Shown: positions 10,156 to 20,184 of the stretch, one piece after another
How positions within the stretch are numbered: position 1 is the stretch's first letter
Layout of the letters: the number at the start of each line of letters is the position of its first letter
Source: an uncultured Flavobacteriaceae bacterium
GTDB lineage: Bacteria; Bacteroidota; Bacteroidia; Flavobacteriales; Flavobacteriaceae
Direction of reading: 5' to 3'
Length of the DNA stretch: 64,000 nucleotides
Assembly (NCBI GenBank): GCA_947493535.1
Contig: CANLRK010000003.1
Location: forward strand, 124,001-188,000
Program-made: the position numbers and the translations under genes
The notes under the pieces: generated by a model
Databases searched by the model: none
Seen by the model: the letters and a program-made list of their open reading frames with translations, nothing else
What the model was told of the DNA's origin: nothing

Positions 10156-10917
10156 CTAACTAAAAATTTGTTCTAATTGTTTTGCCGTATGTTTTAAATC
10201 GCCAGTATAGGTTTGTATTTCATTTTCATTAAAGCGAGCCGATGGACCTGAGGTGCTTATGGCGGCTATAAATTTACCATGCACGTTTATAACAGGTACA
10301 GCAACACATACCAAACCTATTTCATTTTCTTCTAAATCTAAAGCAAAGCCCTGTGTTTTGATGTTTTCAATTTCTTTAGAAAGTTTTTTTATGTTTGTTA
10401 TGGTGTTTTTGGTTACTTTTTCTAAAGGTAGTTCACTAATAATTGTTTTAAAATCAGGTTCAGCAAAGGCGAGCATTATTTTACCAAGTGCTGTACAATG
10501 TACGGGTTTTTCGCTTCCTATTTGTGAGTTGATTTGTAAATCGTGCCTGCTGATTACTTTATCGATAAAATATACTTTTTTATTTTTATAAATTGCTAAA
10601 TGAGCTGTTTCTCCGGCTTGTTTTGCCAGTGCCTCCATGTAAGGTCTAGCTTTAGCAATAAAGTTTTTGTTGATAGGAACTTTTTGACCTAGTTCAAATA
10701 ATTTGAGTCCTAAACGATACTTTCCGTTTTCAGGGTTTTGCTGAATAACGTTTAGGTTTTCCATGGTAGCTAACATTCTATACACAGCACTTTTGTTGGT
10801 GTTTAGCTGTTGCGCAAGCTCAGTAACACCAAGTTCATTATTGTGCGATGTGAAACATTCTAAAATTTGAAATGCTTTAGCTACAGAGGTATTTAATATT
10901 TTCTTTTCGTTACTCAT
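10156..10917 (-). CDS. IclR family transcriptional regulator
   Basis: VAKAFQILECFTSHNNELGVTELAQQLNTNKSAVYRMLATMENL (wHTH) with IclR ligand-binding domain. Confidence 0.88.
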   Translation of the reverse strand: MSNEKKILNTSVAKAFQILECFTSHNNELGVTELAQQLNTNKSAVYRMLATMENLNVIQQNPENGKYRLGLKLFELGQKVPINKNFIAKARPYMEALAKQAGETAHLAIYKNKKVYFIDKVISRHDLQINSQIGSEKPVHCTALGKIMLAFAEPDFKTIISELPLEKVTKNTITNIKKLSKEIENIKTQGFALDLEENEIGLVCVAVPVINVHGKFIAAISTSGPSARFNENEIQTYTGDLKHTAKQLEQIFS

Positions 10918-11330
10918 TATGCTTTTTTATAAGCAACCACTTTAATTTCAATTAATAAATGAGGGTGAGGTAATTGGTGTACCGCAACTGTTGTTCTTGT
11001 TGGTCCATCGTAATCAAAATATTGAGCATATACTTCATTGTATCCTCCAAAGTCATTCATGTTAACTAAAAAAGAAGTAACATCAACTATATCTTTTAAG
11101 CTAGCGCCTTCTTCTTTTAAGATGTCATTGATGTTTTCTAAAACAGCTTTAGTTTGTGCTTTAATATCTAAGTTAGTGGTTCCAAACTCATCAACTTCTA
11201 CACCTTCAAAAGAGTTGTCTGGACGTCTAGAACTGGTGCCTGATACGTAAATAAAATCACCTACACGTTTTACGTGTGGAAATTTACCTCTTGGTGTAGC
11301 TTTACCGTCTATTAATTTTCCTTTGTTCAT
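10917..11330 (-). CDS. RidA family protein, probable 2-aminomuconate deaminase
   Basis: [30 protein letters not shown]; embedded in kynurenine-catabolism operon. Confidence 0.8.
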   Translation of the reverse strand: MNKGKLIDGKATPRGKFPHVKRVGDFIYVSGTSSRRPDNSFEGVEVDEFGTTNLDIKAQTKAVLENINDILKEEGASLKDIVDVTSFLVNMNDFGGYNEVYAQYFDYDGPTRTTVAVHQLPHPHLLIEIKVVAYKKA

Positions 11331-11340
11331 AATGTTGTAT

Positions 11341-12738
11341 TTATTTTAAACCAGCAACCTTATCTTCTTCAAGAATCTCGTTGGTATGCTGTTGTACTTG
11401 TTTTAAAATGTTGTTTAGGTTTTCTGTAGTATCAATTTCTTTGTCTGCTATCATATTTAATAGGGCTTTGTCTTGCGCACGACCTATTTTCATAGCTTTA
11501 GCATAATTGATGTTTTCATTAAAGGTAACCATAGAGTATTTAGAAAAGTACTCAGTTGGGAATGTTTTTTCTAAATCCATTTCTAGCTTGCGCTTTTCCT
11601 TAAAAATAGGATTGGCTACATGATCACGCATTTCGTAATAGTTATCTATAGCCAAATCTGCAATTGCATCGGTATCTTCTTTTCTAGCTTTTTCATAAGT
11701 TTTAAAGGTAGCATTCCAATCACCAGAATGCTGATCTAGAATACTGTCAAAAACGACTACATCTTCAAATGAAGCATTCATCCCTTGTCCGTAAAACGGA
11801 ACAATGGCATGAGCAGCATCACCCATTAACAAGGTATTACCTTTATACTGCCATGGGCTACACTTTACGGTTCCTAAAGCTCCAGTTGGATTACCAAAAA
11901 ATTCTTTATCTAAATCAGGGATTAATTTTAAAGCATCTGGAAATTGAGTTTCAAAAAACTCGGTTACCTTTTCTATAGTAGTTAAATTATTAAAGTTGTA
12001 CTCACCTTCATCATAACTTAAAAATAAAGTAACGGTAAAGCTTCCATCTAAATTAGGTAATGCAATTAGCATATACTGTCCGCGTGGCCAAATATGTAAA
12101 TGATCTTTACTAATTAAATGTTTACCATCACTGTCAGCAGGAATTTCTAATTCTTTGTAGCCATGAGTCAAATAGTTTTGTGAGTAGCTAAATAGGAACT
12201 TTTTTTCTAGGTAGTAACTCTTTCTTAGTGCAGATCCAGCACCATCTGTTCCGAAAACAACATCACCTGTAACTGAAAACTCTTCTTTTGATTCATAACA
12301 TTTAAAATGAACAGTATTTTTTTCAATATCTACACTGGTACATTTCTTATTAAAATGTAGGGTTACATTTTCATGTTGTTCAGCCTCGTCTAGAAGTAAA
12401 CCATTTAAACCACCTCTGGAAATAGAATTGATATACTCACCATCTCTTCCTGAATAGTTTGATGAAAAAGTATTTCCTTCTGTATTGTGAATCAATCTTC
12501 CGTACATGGGAATACATAGAGGCTCTACTTTATCTTTAATACCAACCAGCTTCATGGCTTTAATTCCTCTATCTGATAAAGCTAAGTTAATAGATCGACC
12601 AGCAGAAATATCTGTTGTTCTTAAATCTGGTCTGCTCTCGTATAAATCTACTTTATAGCCGCGTTGTGCTAGGCGTAAACCTAATAACGAACCACAAAGT
12701 CCTGCTCCGATAATGATAATATGTTCTTGTTTATCCAT
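11341..12738 (-). CDS. kmo: Kynurenine 3-monooxygenase (FAD-dependent)
   Basis: [50 protein letters not shown]; adjacent to kynureninase. Confidence 0.92.
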   Translation of the reverse strand: MDKQEHIIIIGAGLCGSLLGLRLAQRGYKVDLYESRPDLRTTDISAGRSINLALSDRGIKAMKLVGIKDKVEPLCIPMYGRLIHNTEGNTFSSNYSGRDGEYINSISRGGLNGLLLDEAEQHENVTLHFNKKCTSVDIEKNTVHFKCYESKEEFSVTGDVVFGTDGAGSALRKSYYLEKKFLFSYSQNYLTHGYKELEIPADSDGKHLISKDHLHIWPRGQYMLIALPNLDGSFTVTLFLSYDEGEYNFNNLTTIEKVTEFFETQFPDALKLIPDLDKEFFGNPTGALGTVKCSPWQYKGNTLLMGDAAHAIVPFYGQGMNASFEDVVVFDSILDQHSGDWNATFKTYEKARKEDTDAIADLAIDNYYEMRDHVANPIFKEKRKLEMDLEKTFPTEYFSKYSMVTFNENINYAKAMKIGRAQDKALLNMIADKEIDTTENLNNILKQVQQHTNEILEEDKVAGLK

Positions 12739-14006
12739 TATAGTAATGTTTTTAATTTTTCTACCATATTAAACACGTCTTGAAAAGTGTTGTACATTGG
12801 TACAGGAGCACAACGTATTACATCTGGTTCTCGCCAATCTGTTATAATATGATTGTCTGTTAAGGCTTTGTGTAAACTTTTATCAGCATTTTTTACTTGA
12901 ACTGATAGTTGACAACCTCTTTCTTGTGGATTTGTTGGAGTAATAACCTTGATTCTATCAGTGTCAATTTGATTGATTAAGAACTCGAAATAACCTGTTA
13001 ATTGTTCTGATTTTTCACGTAAAGCATCCATGCCTACATCATTAAACATATCTAACGAGGCTTTAATTGCTGCCATAGATAAAATAGGAGGGTTGCTTAA
13101 TTGGTAGCCTTCTGCTCCTGGGATTATATCAAGCTCTTGACGCATGTTAAAACGTGTTGCTTTATTGTGGCTCCACCAGCCAGAAAACTTTTTTAAGTCT
13201 TTATTATGTGCGTGTTTTTCATGTATAAACAAGCCTCCTAAACTACCTGGGCCTGAGTTTAAGTATTTGTAGGTACACCATGCAGCAAAATCAACCCCAG
13301 AATCATGTAGGTCTGGCTTAATATTTCCTACTCCATGCGCTAAATCAATACCTACCATACAATTTTTAGCATGACCTAAAGTTGCAATTTTTTTAATATC
13401 TAAGTATTGGCCCGTATAATAGTTAACCCCACCAATTAATAGTAATGCAATTTCATCACCTTGCTCATCAAGAATAGTTTCAAGGTCTTCCATTCTTAAC
13501 AACTCTTCTCCTTCTCGAGGTTTCCATTCAATAACCCCATCTTTAGAGTTAAATCCATGAAAATTTAATTGTGATTCTACCGCGTAGCGATCTGATGGAA
13601 ATGCGTCACTTTCAATAACAATTTTATATTTCTTTTTAGTTGGTTGGTAAAAAGAAACCATTAGCAAATGAAGGTTAGTTGTTAAAGTGTTCATAACCAC
13701 AACTTCTATAGGTTTAGCTCCTACAATTTTTGCCATAGCATCAGTTAAAAATTCGTGGTAAGGCATCCATGGATTTTGTGCTTCAAAATGCCCTTCAACG
13801 CCTAAGTTGGCCCAGTCATTTAACTCTTGATTAATATATTGCTTTGTCGTTTTAGGTTGTAAGCCTAACGAGTTTCCACACATGTAAATCCAGTCTTTCC
13901 CATTATTGTCTTTTGGAATATGAAACTGATTTCGTAGGTGTTTTAAGGTATCTTTTTGATCTAAACTTTTAGCAAAGTCTAATGTAGCTTTAAATGTAGA
14001 AGACAT
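12738..14006 (-). CDS. kynU: Kynureninase
   Basis: YMCGNSLGLQPK; IGGVNYYTGQ; GIDLAHGVGN; WCTYKYLNSGPGSLGGLFIHEKH (PLP Lys context). Confidence 0.93.
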   Translation of the reverse strand: MSSTFKATLDFAKSLDQKDTLKHLRNQFHIPKDNNGKDWIYMCGNSLGLQPKTTKQYINQELNDWANLGVEGHFEAQNPWMPYHEFLTDAMAKIVGAKPIEVVVMNTLTTNLHLLMVSFYQPTKKKYKIVIESDAFPSDRYAVESQLNFHGFNSKDGVIEWKPREGEELLRMEDLETILDEQGDEIALLLIGGVNYYTGQYLDIKKIATLGHAKNCMVGIDLAHGVGNIKPDLHDSGVDFAAWCTYKYLNSGPGSLGGLFIHEKHAHNKDLKKFSGWWSHNKATRFNMRQELDIIPGAEGYQLSNPPILSMAAIKASLDMFNDVGMDALREKSEQLTGYFEFLINQIDTDRIKVITPTNPQERGCQLSVQVKNADKSLHKALTDNHIITDWREPDVIRCAPVPMYNTFQDVFNMVEKLKTLL

Positions 14007-14120
14007 GTTTGTTGTTTTAATAATTGAAACAGTGTTTTACAAATGTAGTTTTTTTTAATGAAACACTAAATAATACACGCAATAAAAACTTAAGAGTTAT
14101 TGTTGTATATTTAAGTTCGA

Positions 14121-15371
14121 ATGAGGTTAAAAAATAAAATAGAAAAATTCTTGAATTGCAGTTTTTCGGAAGAAAAAAGTAAAGATATTTTCCATGTACA
14201 TAAAGTTAAATTGATTAATAATGTGTTAATGGTTTATGTAGTAATGCAGCTGTTTTCGGTAGTGTTTTCTGTATTTTTTACTGAATGTACATTAGTGGGG
14301 TTTTATATATATGCTTTACTAATTAATGCAATATTATTACTCTGGTTAAGAAAAACTGGAAATGTAAATTATGTGTCCGTAGTATTCATTTTAGCCAATT
14401 GGTTACCAACCCCAGTTTTTATTTATTTATACGGAGACCCTTACATGACTAATAATTTATGGATAATAGCATTATCCTTACTAGCGTTATTTACATTAGG
14501 AAGAAAATGGAGGTATATAGCCGTATTGTACGCGCTATTAAACTTGTTTTATAGCTTGTATATCGTTATTCAGAAAAAAGGAGTTAGTATTCAAAATTAT
14601 ACAATAACAGATTATTGTTCTGCAGCAATTGACACCATTTTTATATTAGTAATTATTTATATGGTAGTGTTGCAGTATATTAAATTTAACGAGGCAGTAA
14701 ATACTAGCATTAGAAAGAAAAATAAAGAATTAGAAAAGCAAAATATAATAATTGAAAACCAGAATAGAATAAAAACTAACTTATTAAAAGAAGTACATCA
14801 TCGTGTAAAAAATAATTTACAAATGGTAAATAGTATGGTGCATATGCAGTATAGGGGTAATGTTGATGAAAGTGTAAAACATACTTTAAAAAAAGTTGAG
14901 CGGAGAATTTTAACTATGGCCAAACTGCATGAAAAAATTTATCAGTCTGATAGTTTCGAGATAGTTAATATGAAGGGATATATTAAAGAATTACTGTATG
15001 ATTTATTACATATAAATGAAGATGTTGAATTAACGTATACTATAGATGTAGATAAAAAATTGAAATTTAGTAATGAAGTAAGCTTGTATATTGGTTTGTT
15101 AATTACAGAATTAGTTATTAATGTGTTAAAACATGCGTTTGATTCCGATAAAGGTCATTTAACAATAAGTCTTAAAAAAGTTGCAACTAATAATTATGAG
15201 TTAAAAGTTGCAGATAATGGTAAAGGTTTTGATTATGAAGAATCAAAATTAAAAAGTAAAGGTTTAGGACAACAATTAATAAACTCGTTTACACGTCAAA
15301 TTAACGGCGAGCTTCAAATTTCTAGCAGTAATGTAGGTACAGAATATAAGGTGTTTTTTAGTGACTATTAG
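14121..15371 (+). CDS. Membrane sensor histidine kinase, HisKA_2 type
   Basis: Multiple N-terminal TM segments; LLKEVHHRVKNNLQMVNSMVHMQYR; ADNGKGFDYEESKLKSKGLGQQLINSF. Confidence 0.88.
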   Translation: MRLKNKIEKFLNCSFSEEKSKDIFHVHKVKLINNVLMVYVVMQLFSVVFSVFFTECTLVGFYIYALLINAILLLWLRKTGNVNYVSVVFILANWLPTPVFIYLYGDPYMTNNLWIIALSLLALFTLGRKWRYIAVLYALLNLFYSLYIVIQKKGVSIQNYTITDYCSAAIDTIFILVIIYMVVLQYIKFNEAVNTSIRKKNKELEKQNIIIENQNRIKTNLLKEVHHRVKNNLQMVNSMVHMQYRGNVDESVKHTLKKVERRILTMAKLHEKIYQSDSFEIVNMKGYIKELLYDLLHINEDVELTYTIDVDKKLKFSNEVSLYIGLLITELVINVLKHAFDSDKGHLTISLKKVATNNYELKVADNGKGFDYEESKLKSKGLGQQLINSFTRQINGELQISSSNVGTEYKVFFSDY

Positions 15372-15987
15372 CGTTTGTTTTTAAAAGTTCGGGGAACTTT
15401 TGCTTAAATTTATTTAGCCTAGGTACAGAAACTGCCTTTATATAACTGTTGTTGGGATGTAAGCTTTTATAGTTTTGATGATATTGTTCTGCTATCCAAA
15501 AAGTTTCAAAAGCAACTACTTCTGCAGCAATTTCAGCATTTAGTTTTGCAGATAACGCTTTTTTCTTTTTTAAGATTATGTTTTTTTGTGCTTCATTTTT
15601 ATAAAAAATGATGGACCTGTATTGTGAACCAATATCTGGGCCTTGACCATTAAATTGAGTCGGGTTTTGTGAACCAAAATACACGTCAACTAAAGTGCTA
15701 AAAGAAACTGTTTTAGGATTGTAAATAACTTCTACGGATTCTGCGTGTCCAGTACGTCCGGTATTACTACTTTCATAGGTAGGGTTTTTGGTATGCCCAC
15801 CAGCATAGCCGCTAACAACTTCTTCAACGCCGTTAACACTTTCAAAAATAGATTCAACACACCAAAAACAGCCACTTGCAAAATATGCTCTTTCAAGTTT
15901 TGAATTTTTCAACTCTTGAGAAGTTGAGGTGTTTGTGCACGATAAAGTAAGGAAGGTAAATACAAAAAGAATTAAATAGTTTTTCAT
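15358..15987 (-). CDS. msrA: Peptide-methionine (S)-S-oxide reductase
   Basis: ASGCFWCVESIFESVNGVEEVVSGYAGGHTKNPTYE; lipoprotein-like N-terminus MKNYLILFVFTFLTLSC; start placed at internal ATG. Confidence 0.9.
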   Translation of the reverse strand: MKNYLILFVFTFLTLSCTNTSTSQELKNSKLERAYFASGCFWCVESIFESVNGVEEVVSGYAGGHTKNPTYESSNTGRTGHAESVEVIYNPKTVSFSTLVDVYFGSQNPTQFNGQGPDIGSQYRSIIFYKNEAQKNIILKKKKALSAKLNAEIAAEVVAFETFWIAEQYHQNYKSLHPNNSYIKAVSVPRLNKFKQKFPELLKTNANSH

Positions 15988-16055
15988 GTAAAGTAGTTTT
16001 TTTACTTCTGTCGAAAAACTATTTAATTCCTTATAAAGAATGTTAGGTTTAGATA

Positions 16056-16607
16056 TTAAAACCAATCTAAGCGCATGCTTTTAACTTTAGCAGCATCTGG
16101 TATGCTGGCTTCGTCTATAGTGGTGTTGTAATCAAATTTGTATGCACTAGGTAGTTGATCTACAGAAATAGTAATGTAAAAGTCTTCATTTTTAAATTCA
16201 ACATTAATATTGTTTAAAATTCGATCAATTTTTGAGACTTCATAATTCTCTCTAAAATCTTTAAAAGTACTCTCTAAACTTATGTTTTTAGCTGTTTTGT
16301 AGCGCTTGTCTCTTAGTGTAACTATATTAATTTTTGCATTCTCATCAAAAGGATCAGAAGGTGATAATGATAATAAGTGCGCTCCTTGTTTATTGTATAT
16401 TTCAATGTCAGTATTTCTCCCTGCAAACTCATCACCAGCTACTCTTTTTACAATGGAATCGTTTGCAAAAACAGAATCGATTTGTTTAAGGGTGTAGTTT
16501 CGTTTTAATACACCAATTTGATTTTTTTGTATTAAAAACGGATCTTCTTTTTTAGCACATTGAACAAATAGAATACTTGTTAAAACTATTAAAAATATTT
16601 TTTTCAT
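16056..16607 (-). CDS. Hypothetical lipoprotein
   Basis: MKKIFLIVLTSILFVQCAKKEDP lipobox; no family recognised. Confidence 0.6.
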   Translation of the reverse strand: MKKIFLIVLTSILFVQCAKKEDPFLIQKNQIGVLKRNYTLKQIDSVFANDSIVKRVAGDEFAGRNTDIEIYNKQGAHLLSLSPSDPFDENAKINIVTLRDKRYKTAKNISLESTFKDFRENYEVSKIDRILNNINVEFKNEDFYITISVDQLPSAYKFDYNTTIDEASIPDAAKVKSMRLDWF

Positions 16608-16614
16608 AAGTGTT

Positions 16615-18132
16615 TTATTTTATAAATTTCTTTAAAATTCCTAGAGCACTTCTTATAAATGTAGCGCTAGTTAGAACTTTTATTACAGGGTTTTGGCGTG
16701 TACTTCTTCGGGAAGAACTACGTCGGTTTCTTTTTTCTTCTTCTTTTCGTGCTTCGGTTTTTTCACGTTCTTTTTCAGAAGCTTTTATTTTGGCTTCTAA
16801 AATTTCATAAGCACTCTCGCGATCTATTTCTTTTTCGTATTTTTTTACTAAATCGGAATTACTAATTAGTTCATTTAATTCTGAATTGGTTAATACATCC
16901 ATTCTACTCATTGGCGCACGGAGTAGTGTTGCTGCTAAAGGAGTAGGGCGTCCTTTTTCATCTAACGCAGAAACTAATGCCTCGCCAATACCTAAAGAAG
17001 TTAACATTTCAGTAGTGTCGTAATAATCAGTTTCAGGGTAATTTTGGGCAGTAAGCTTTATAGCTTTGCGGTCTTTTGCTGTAAAAGCTCTCAAGGCGTG
17101 CTGAATTTTTAAACCTAGCTGACTTAAAACCGCATCAGGAACATCAGTTGGGTTTTGGGTTACAAAATACAGTCCAATTCCTTTGGAGCGAATAAGTTTA
17201 ACAATACTTTCTAACTGATTTAATAGGGCTTTAGAGGCATTGTTAAAAATAAGATGTGCTTCATCAATAAATAAAACAAGTTCGGGCCTATCTGTATCCC
17301 CTTGCTCAGGAAAAGTTTCATAAATTTCTGCAAGCAAGCTTAGCATGAAAGTTGAAAACAATTTAGGCTTATCTTGTATGTCGGTAAGACGTAAAATATT
17401 AATATATCCTTTTCCGTTTTTATCAATTCGGGTTAAGTCATTAACATCAAACGATTTTTCGCCAAAAAAGAGATCTCCTCCTTGTTGTTCAATTTCAATA
17501 ATTTTACGAAGTATAGCTCCTGTTGAAGCAGTTGAAATACGCCCATATAACTCTTGAAATTCTTCTTTTCCTTCGCCTGTAGCATATTGTAAAACTTTTT
17601 TAAAATCTTTTAAATCGAGTAAACCTAGTTGGTTGTCATCACAATATTTAAATATTACCGAAATAATTCCAGCCTGTGTTTCGGTAACATCTAAAATACG
17701 CGACAAGAGCACTGGTCCAAACTCTGAAACAGTTGCACGCATGCGAACACCACCTTGTTCTGATAAGGACAAAATTTCTACAGGAAAATCATTAGGAGTA
17801 AAAGGGATGCCTATTTTTTCATGACGTTCATCTATTTTAGGGTGTCCGGCACTTGCTTGAGCAATACCACTTAAATCTCCTTTCATGTCCATTAACAGAA
17901 CAGGAATTCCTTTTTCTGATAGATTTTCAGCCAATACTTGTAAAGATTTTGTTTTTCCAGTACCTGTAGCACCTGCAATTAAACCGTGCCTATTCAAGGT
18001 TTTTAAAGGGATTTTCACAAAAGCATCGGTTAGCGTAGTGCCGTTTAACATAGCTGCACCTAATGTAATAGCGTCTCCTTTTGTAGTGTATCCGGAGTTA
18101 ATATGATTAAAGAATTGTTCTGAAGTACCCAT
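16615..18132 (-). CDS. HerA/DUF853-like ATPase (helicase HerA-like domain)
   Basis: GLIAGATGTGKTKSLQVLAENL (Walker A); ELVLFIDEAHLIFNNASKALLNQLESIVKLIRSKGIGLYFVTQNPTDVPD. Confidence 0.88.
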   Translation of the reverse strand: MGTSEQFFNHINSGYTTKGDAITLGAAMLNGTTLTDAFVKIPLKTLNRHGLIAGATGTGKTKSLQVLAENLSEKGIPVLLMDMKGDLSGIAQASAGHPKIDERHEKIGIPFTPNDFPVEILSLSEQGGVRMRATVSEFGPVLLSRILDVTETQAGIISVIFKYCDDNQLGLLDLKDFKKVLQYATGEGKEEFQELYGRISTASTGAILRKIIEIEQQGGDLFFGEKSFDVNDLTRIDKNGKGYINILRLTDIQDKPKLFSTFMLSLLAEIYETFPEQGDTDRPELVLFIDEAHLIFNNASKALLNQLESIVKLIRSKGIGLYFVTQNPTDVPDAVLSQLGLKIQHALRAFTAKDRKAIKLTAQNYPETDYYDTTEMLTSLGIGEALVSALDEKGRPTPLAATLLRAPMSRMDVLTNSELNELISNSDLVKKYEKEIDRESAYEILEAKIKASEKEREKTEARKEEEKRNRRSSSRRSTRQNPVIKVLTSATFIRSALGILKKFIK

Positions 18133-18227
18133 TATGTAATTAATATAATTTGGCTAAAAATACAATATCTGAGAGCAACTAAAAAATGGAAAGATTTAAA
18201 AAGTAAAGATATGTTCGTGTTAAAATG

Positions 18228-18235
18228 TATCTTTG
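18228..18235 (+). promoter_or_regulatory. Bacteroidetes -7 box upstream of queE
   Basis: TATCTTTG(C) just before ATG 18244. Confidence 0.5.
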
Positions 18236-18243
18236 CATCACTT

Positions 18244-18873
18244 ATGCGAAAAGAAATACAAGAATTAGTAGATAAAGGTGAAATGCTTCCGTTAATGGAA
18301 GAGTTTTATACAATTCAAGGAGAAGGTTATTACAAAGGTACAGCTGCCTATTTTGTACGAATTGGTGGTTGTGATGTTGGTTGCCATTGGTGTGATGTTA
18401 AAGAAAGCTGGGATGCAGATTTGCATCCGCCTACTGCTACAAAAACTATTGCAGAAAATGCAGCAAAATACTCTGATACGGTTGTGGTAACAGGAGGGGA
18501 GCCTTTAATGTGGGATATGAATCCATTAACCAGTGCTTTAAAAGAAAAAGGGGCAAAAACACATATAGAAACCTCTGGAGCATATGCCTTATCTGGTACT
18601 TGGGATTGGATATGCTTATCGCCTAAAAAAACTAAGTTGCCTACACAAGAGGTTTGTGATGTTGCTCATGAGTTAAAAGTAATTATTTACAATAAGCACG
18701 ATTTTAAATTTGCCGAAGAGCAAGCCGCAAGAGTAGGGAAAGATTGTATTTTATTTATACAACCAGAATGGAGTAAGAAAGATGAAATGATACCACTTAT
18801 GGTGGAGTATGTAATGAAAAATCCTAAATGGAAAATGTCATTACAAACACATAAATATATGAATATTCCGTAA
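18244..18873 (+). CDS. queE: 7-carboxy-7-deazaguanine synthase (radical SAM)
   Basis: EEFYTIQGEGYYKGTAAYFVRIGGCDVGCHWCDVKESW (CxxxCxxC variant), VVTGGEPLMW; start moved to ATG 18244 because a -7 box lies inside the 18211 extension. Confidence 0.9.
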   Translation: MRKEIQELVDKGEMLPLMEEFYTIQGEGYYKGTAAYFVRIGGCDVGCHWCDVKESWDADLHPPTATKTIAENAAKYSDTVVVTGGEPLMWDMNPLTSALKEKGAKTHIETSGAYALSGTWDWICLSPKKTKLPTQEVCDVAHELKVIIYNKHDFKFAEEQAARVGKDCILFIQPEWSKKDEMIPLMVEYVMKNPKWKMSLQTHKYMNIP

Positions 18874-18876
18874 ACT

Positions 18877-19584
18877 TTATTGAGGTAGCGTTAAGCGTGC
18901 TAAGAAATCATAATGTTCTCCTTCAGCACTTAGTTCGCAATGTAAGCCGTTTGCATGACAAGCGTTTTGTAAGGTGTTATAATCAAGGTACAACCAATCA
19001 AAATTTGTTGAGGTTTGCCCTTTGTAGCTCATAGTGAATTCTACTTCTCCATAATACTCGTTTGGGTTTACCCAAAAACCTCCTTCTTCATCTTTGTCAA
19101 ACATATAGGAAATGTCAGAGGAGTCTACCAATATTTGCCCGTTAGGAGTAAGTAAGTTTTTTAGGTGTTGTAAAAATAAATTGATACGCTCTAATTTACC
19201 ACAAAGTCCAATACCATTCATAAGTAATAGTATCGTATCGTACTTTTCTTTTATCTCAAAGAGTTTTTTTTGTTGTACATTTTTTACACCTCTTTGTTTA
19301 CATACATCAACAGCTCCTTTTGAAATATCTATAGCGGTAACGGAAAGTTTTTTTACATTTTGTAAGTATAAACTATGCCCGCCAGCCCCGCAACCTACAT
19401 CCAACACATTTCCTTTGGCTAACTGAAGTGCTTTTTGTTCTATGGCTGGCATATCATTATAGGCTCTAAAAAGGTAAGGAAGTGGCATTTCATCTGCTTC
19501 AGAAATGGTAGATTCTGTAATAATATCTTCAGTATATAAACCATTGAAGTAATCTAACAGGGCATTACCTAATATATCAGCCAT
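18877..19584 (-). CDS. Class I SAM-dependent methyltransferase
   Basis: AKGNVLDVGCGAGGHSLYLQ; VTAIDISKGAVDVCKQRG. Confidence 0.85.
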   Translation of the reverse strand: MADILGNALLDYFNGLYTEDIITESTISEADEMPLPYLFRAYNDMPAIEQKALQLAKGNVLDVGCGAGGHSLYLQNVKKLSVTAIDISKGAVDVCKQRGVKNVQQKKLFEIKEKYDTILLLMNGIGLCGKLERINLFLQHLKNLLTPNGQILVDSSDISYMFDKDEEGGFWVNPNEYYGEVEFTMSYKGQTSTNFDWLYLDYNTLQNACHANGLHCELSAEGEHYDFLARLTLPQ

Positions 19585-19605
19585 AGTAGTATCTTTGTAC
19601 GCTAA

Positions 19606-20130
19606 ATGCGTGATGTTAATAATAAATTAGTGATGAAAGATTTTTTAGAACAACTTCCAAAACTTGCCAAAGATACACATATCGAAAACAAAAAGTTTTT
19701 TAAAAAACTAAAAAAGCATCCGCCTAAAAATTTAGATTATATCATGCAAGATTTGCACGAAGAGCAATTTGAAAATACCGATTGCTTAACTTGTGCGAAT
19801 TGTTGTAAAACAACAAGCCCTATTTTTACTGATAAAGATATTGCACGTATTGCAAAACATTTTAAAATGAAAGAACATCAATTTGTAAGTACTTATTTGC
19901 GAGTTGATGAAGATAATTTTCATGTATTAAAATCTTCTCCATGCACTTTTTTAGCCGAAGATAATTATTGTATGATTTATGATGTGCGTCCAAAAGCATG
20001 CAGAGAATACCCGCATACCGATAGAAGAAAGTTTCAAACTATACTAGATATAACACTTAAAAACACAGAAGTATGTCCCGCAGTATATCATATAGTTGAA
20101 AAAATGAAAACAACCATTAAAGTTCGTTAA
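19606..20130 (+). CDS. YkgJ family cysteine cluster protein
   Basis: DCLTCANCCKTTSPIF; SPCTFLAEDNYCMIYDVRPKACREYPHTD. Confidence 0.88.
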   Translation: MRDVNNKLVMKDFLEQLPKLAKDTHIENKKFFKKLKKHPPKNLDYIMQDLHEEQFENTDCLTCANCCKTTSPIFTDKDIARIAKHFKMKEHQFVSTYLRVDEDNFHVLKSSPCTFLAEDNYCMIYDVRPKACREYPHTDRRKFQTILDITLKNTEVCPAVYHIVEKMKTTIKVR

Positions 20131-20184
20131 AAATACCTGTGAAAAGTTGTAACTTAGTGTGACTAATTTCTAGTAATTATATAG

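Noticed and set aside
10253-10591. 112-aa plus-strand ORF
   Set aside because: Antisense to the IclR gene, no recognisable domain
16615-18132. HerA-like ATPase as an antiphage defence component
   Set aside because: DUF853-type housekeeping form, with no adjacent SIR2/NurA/nuclease partner
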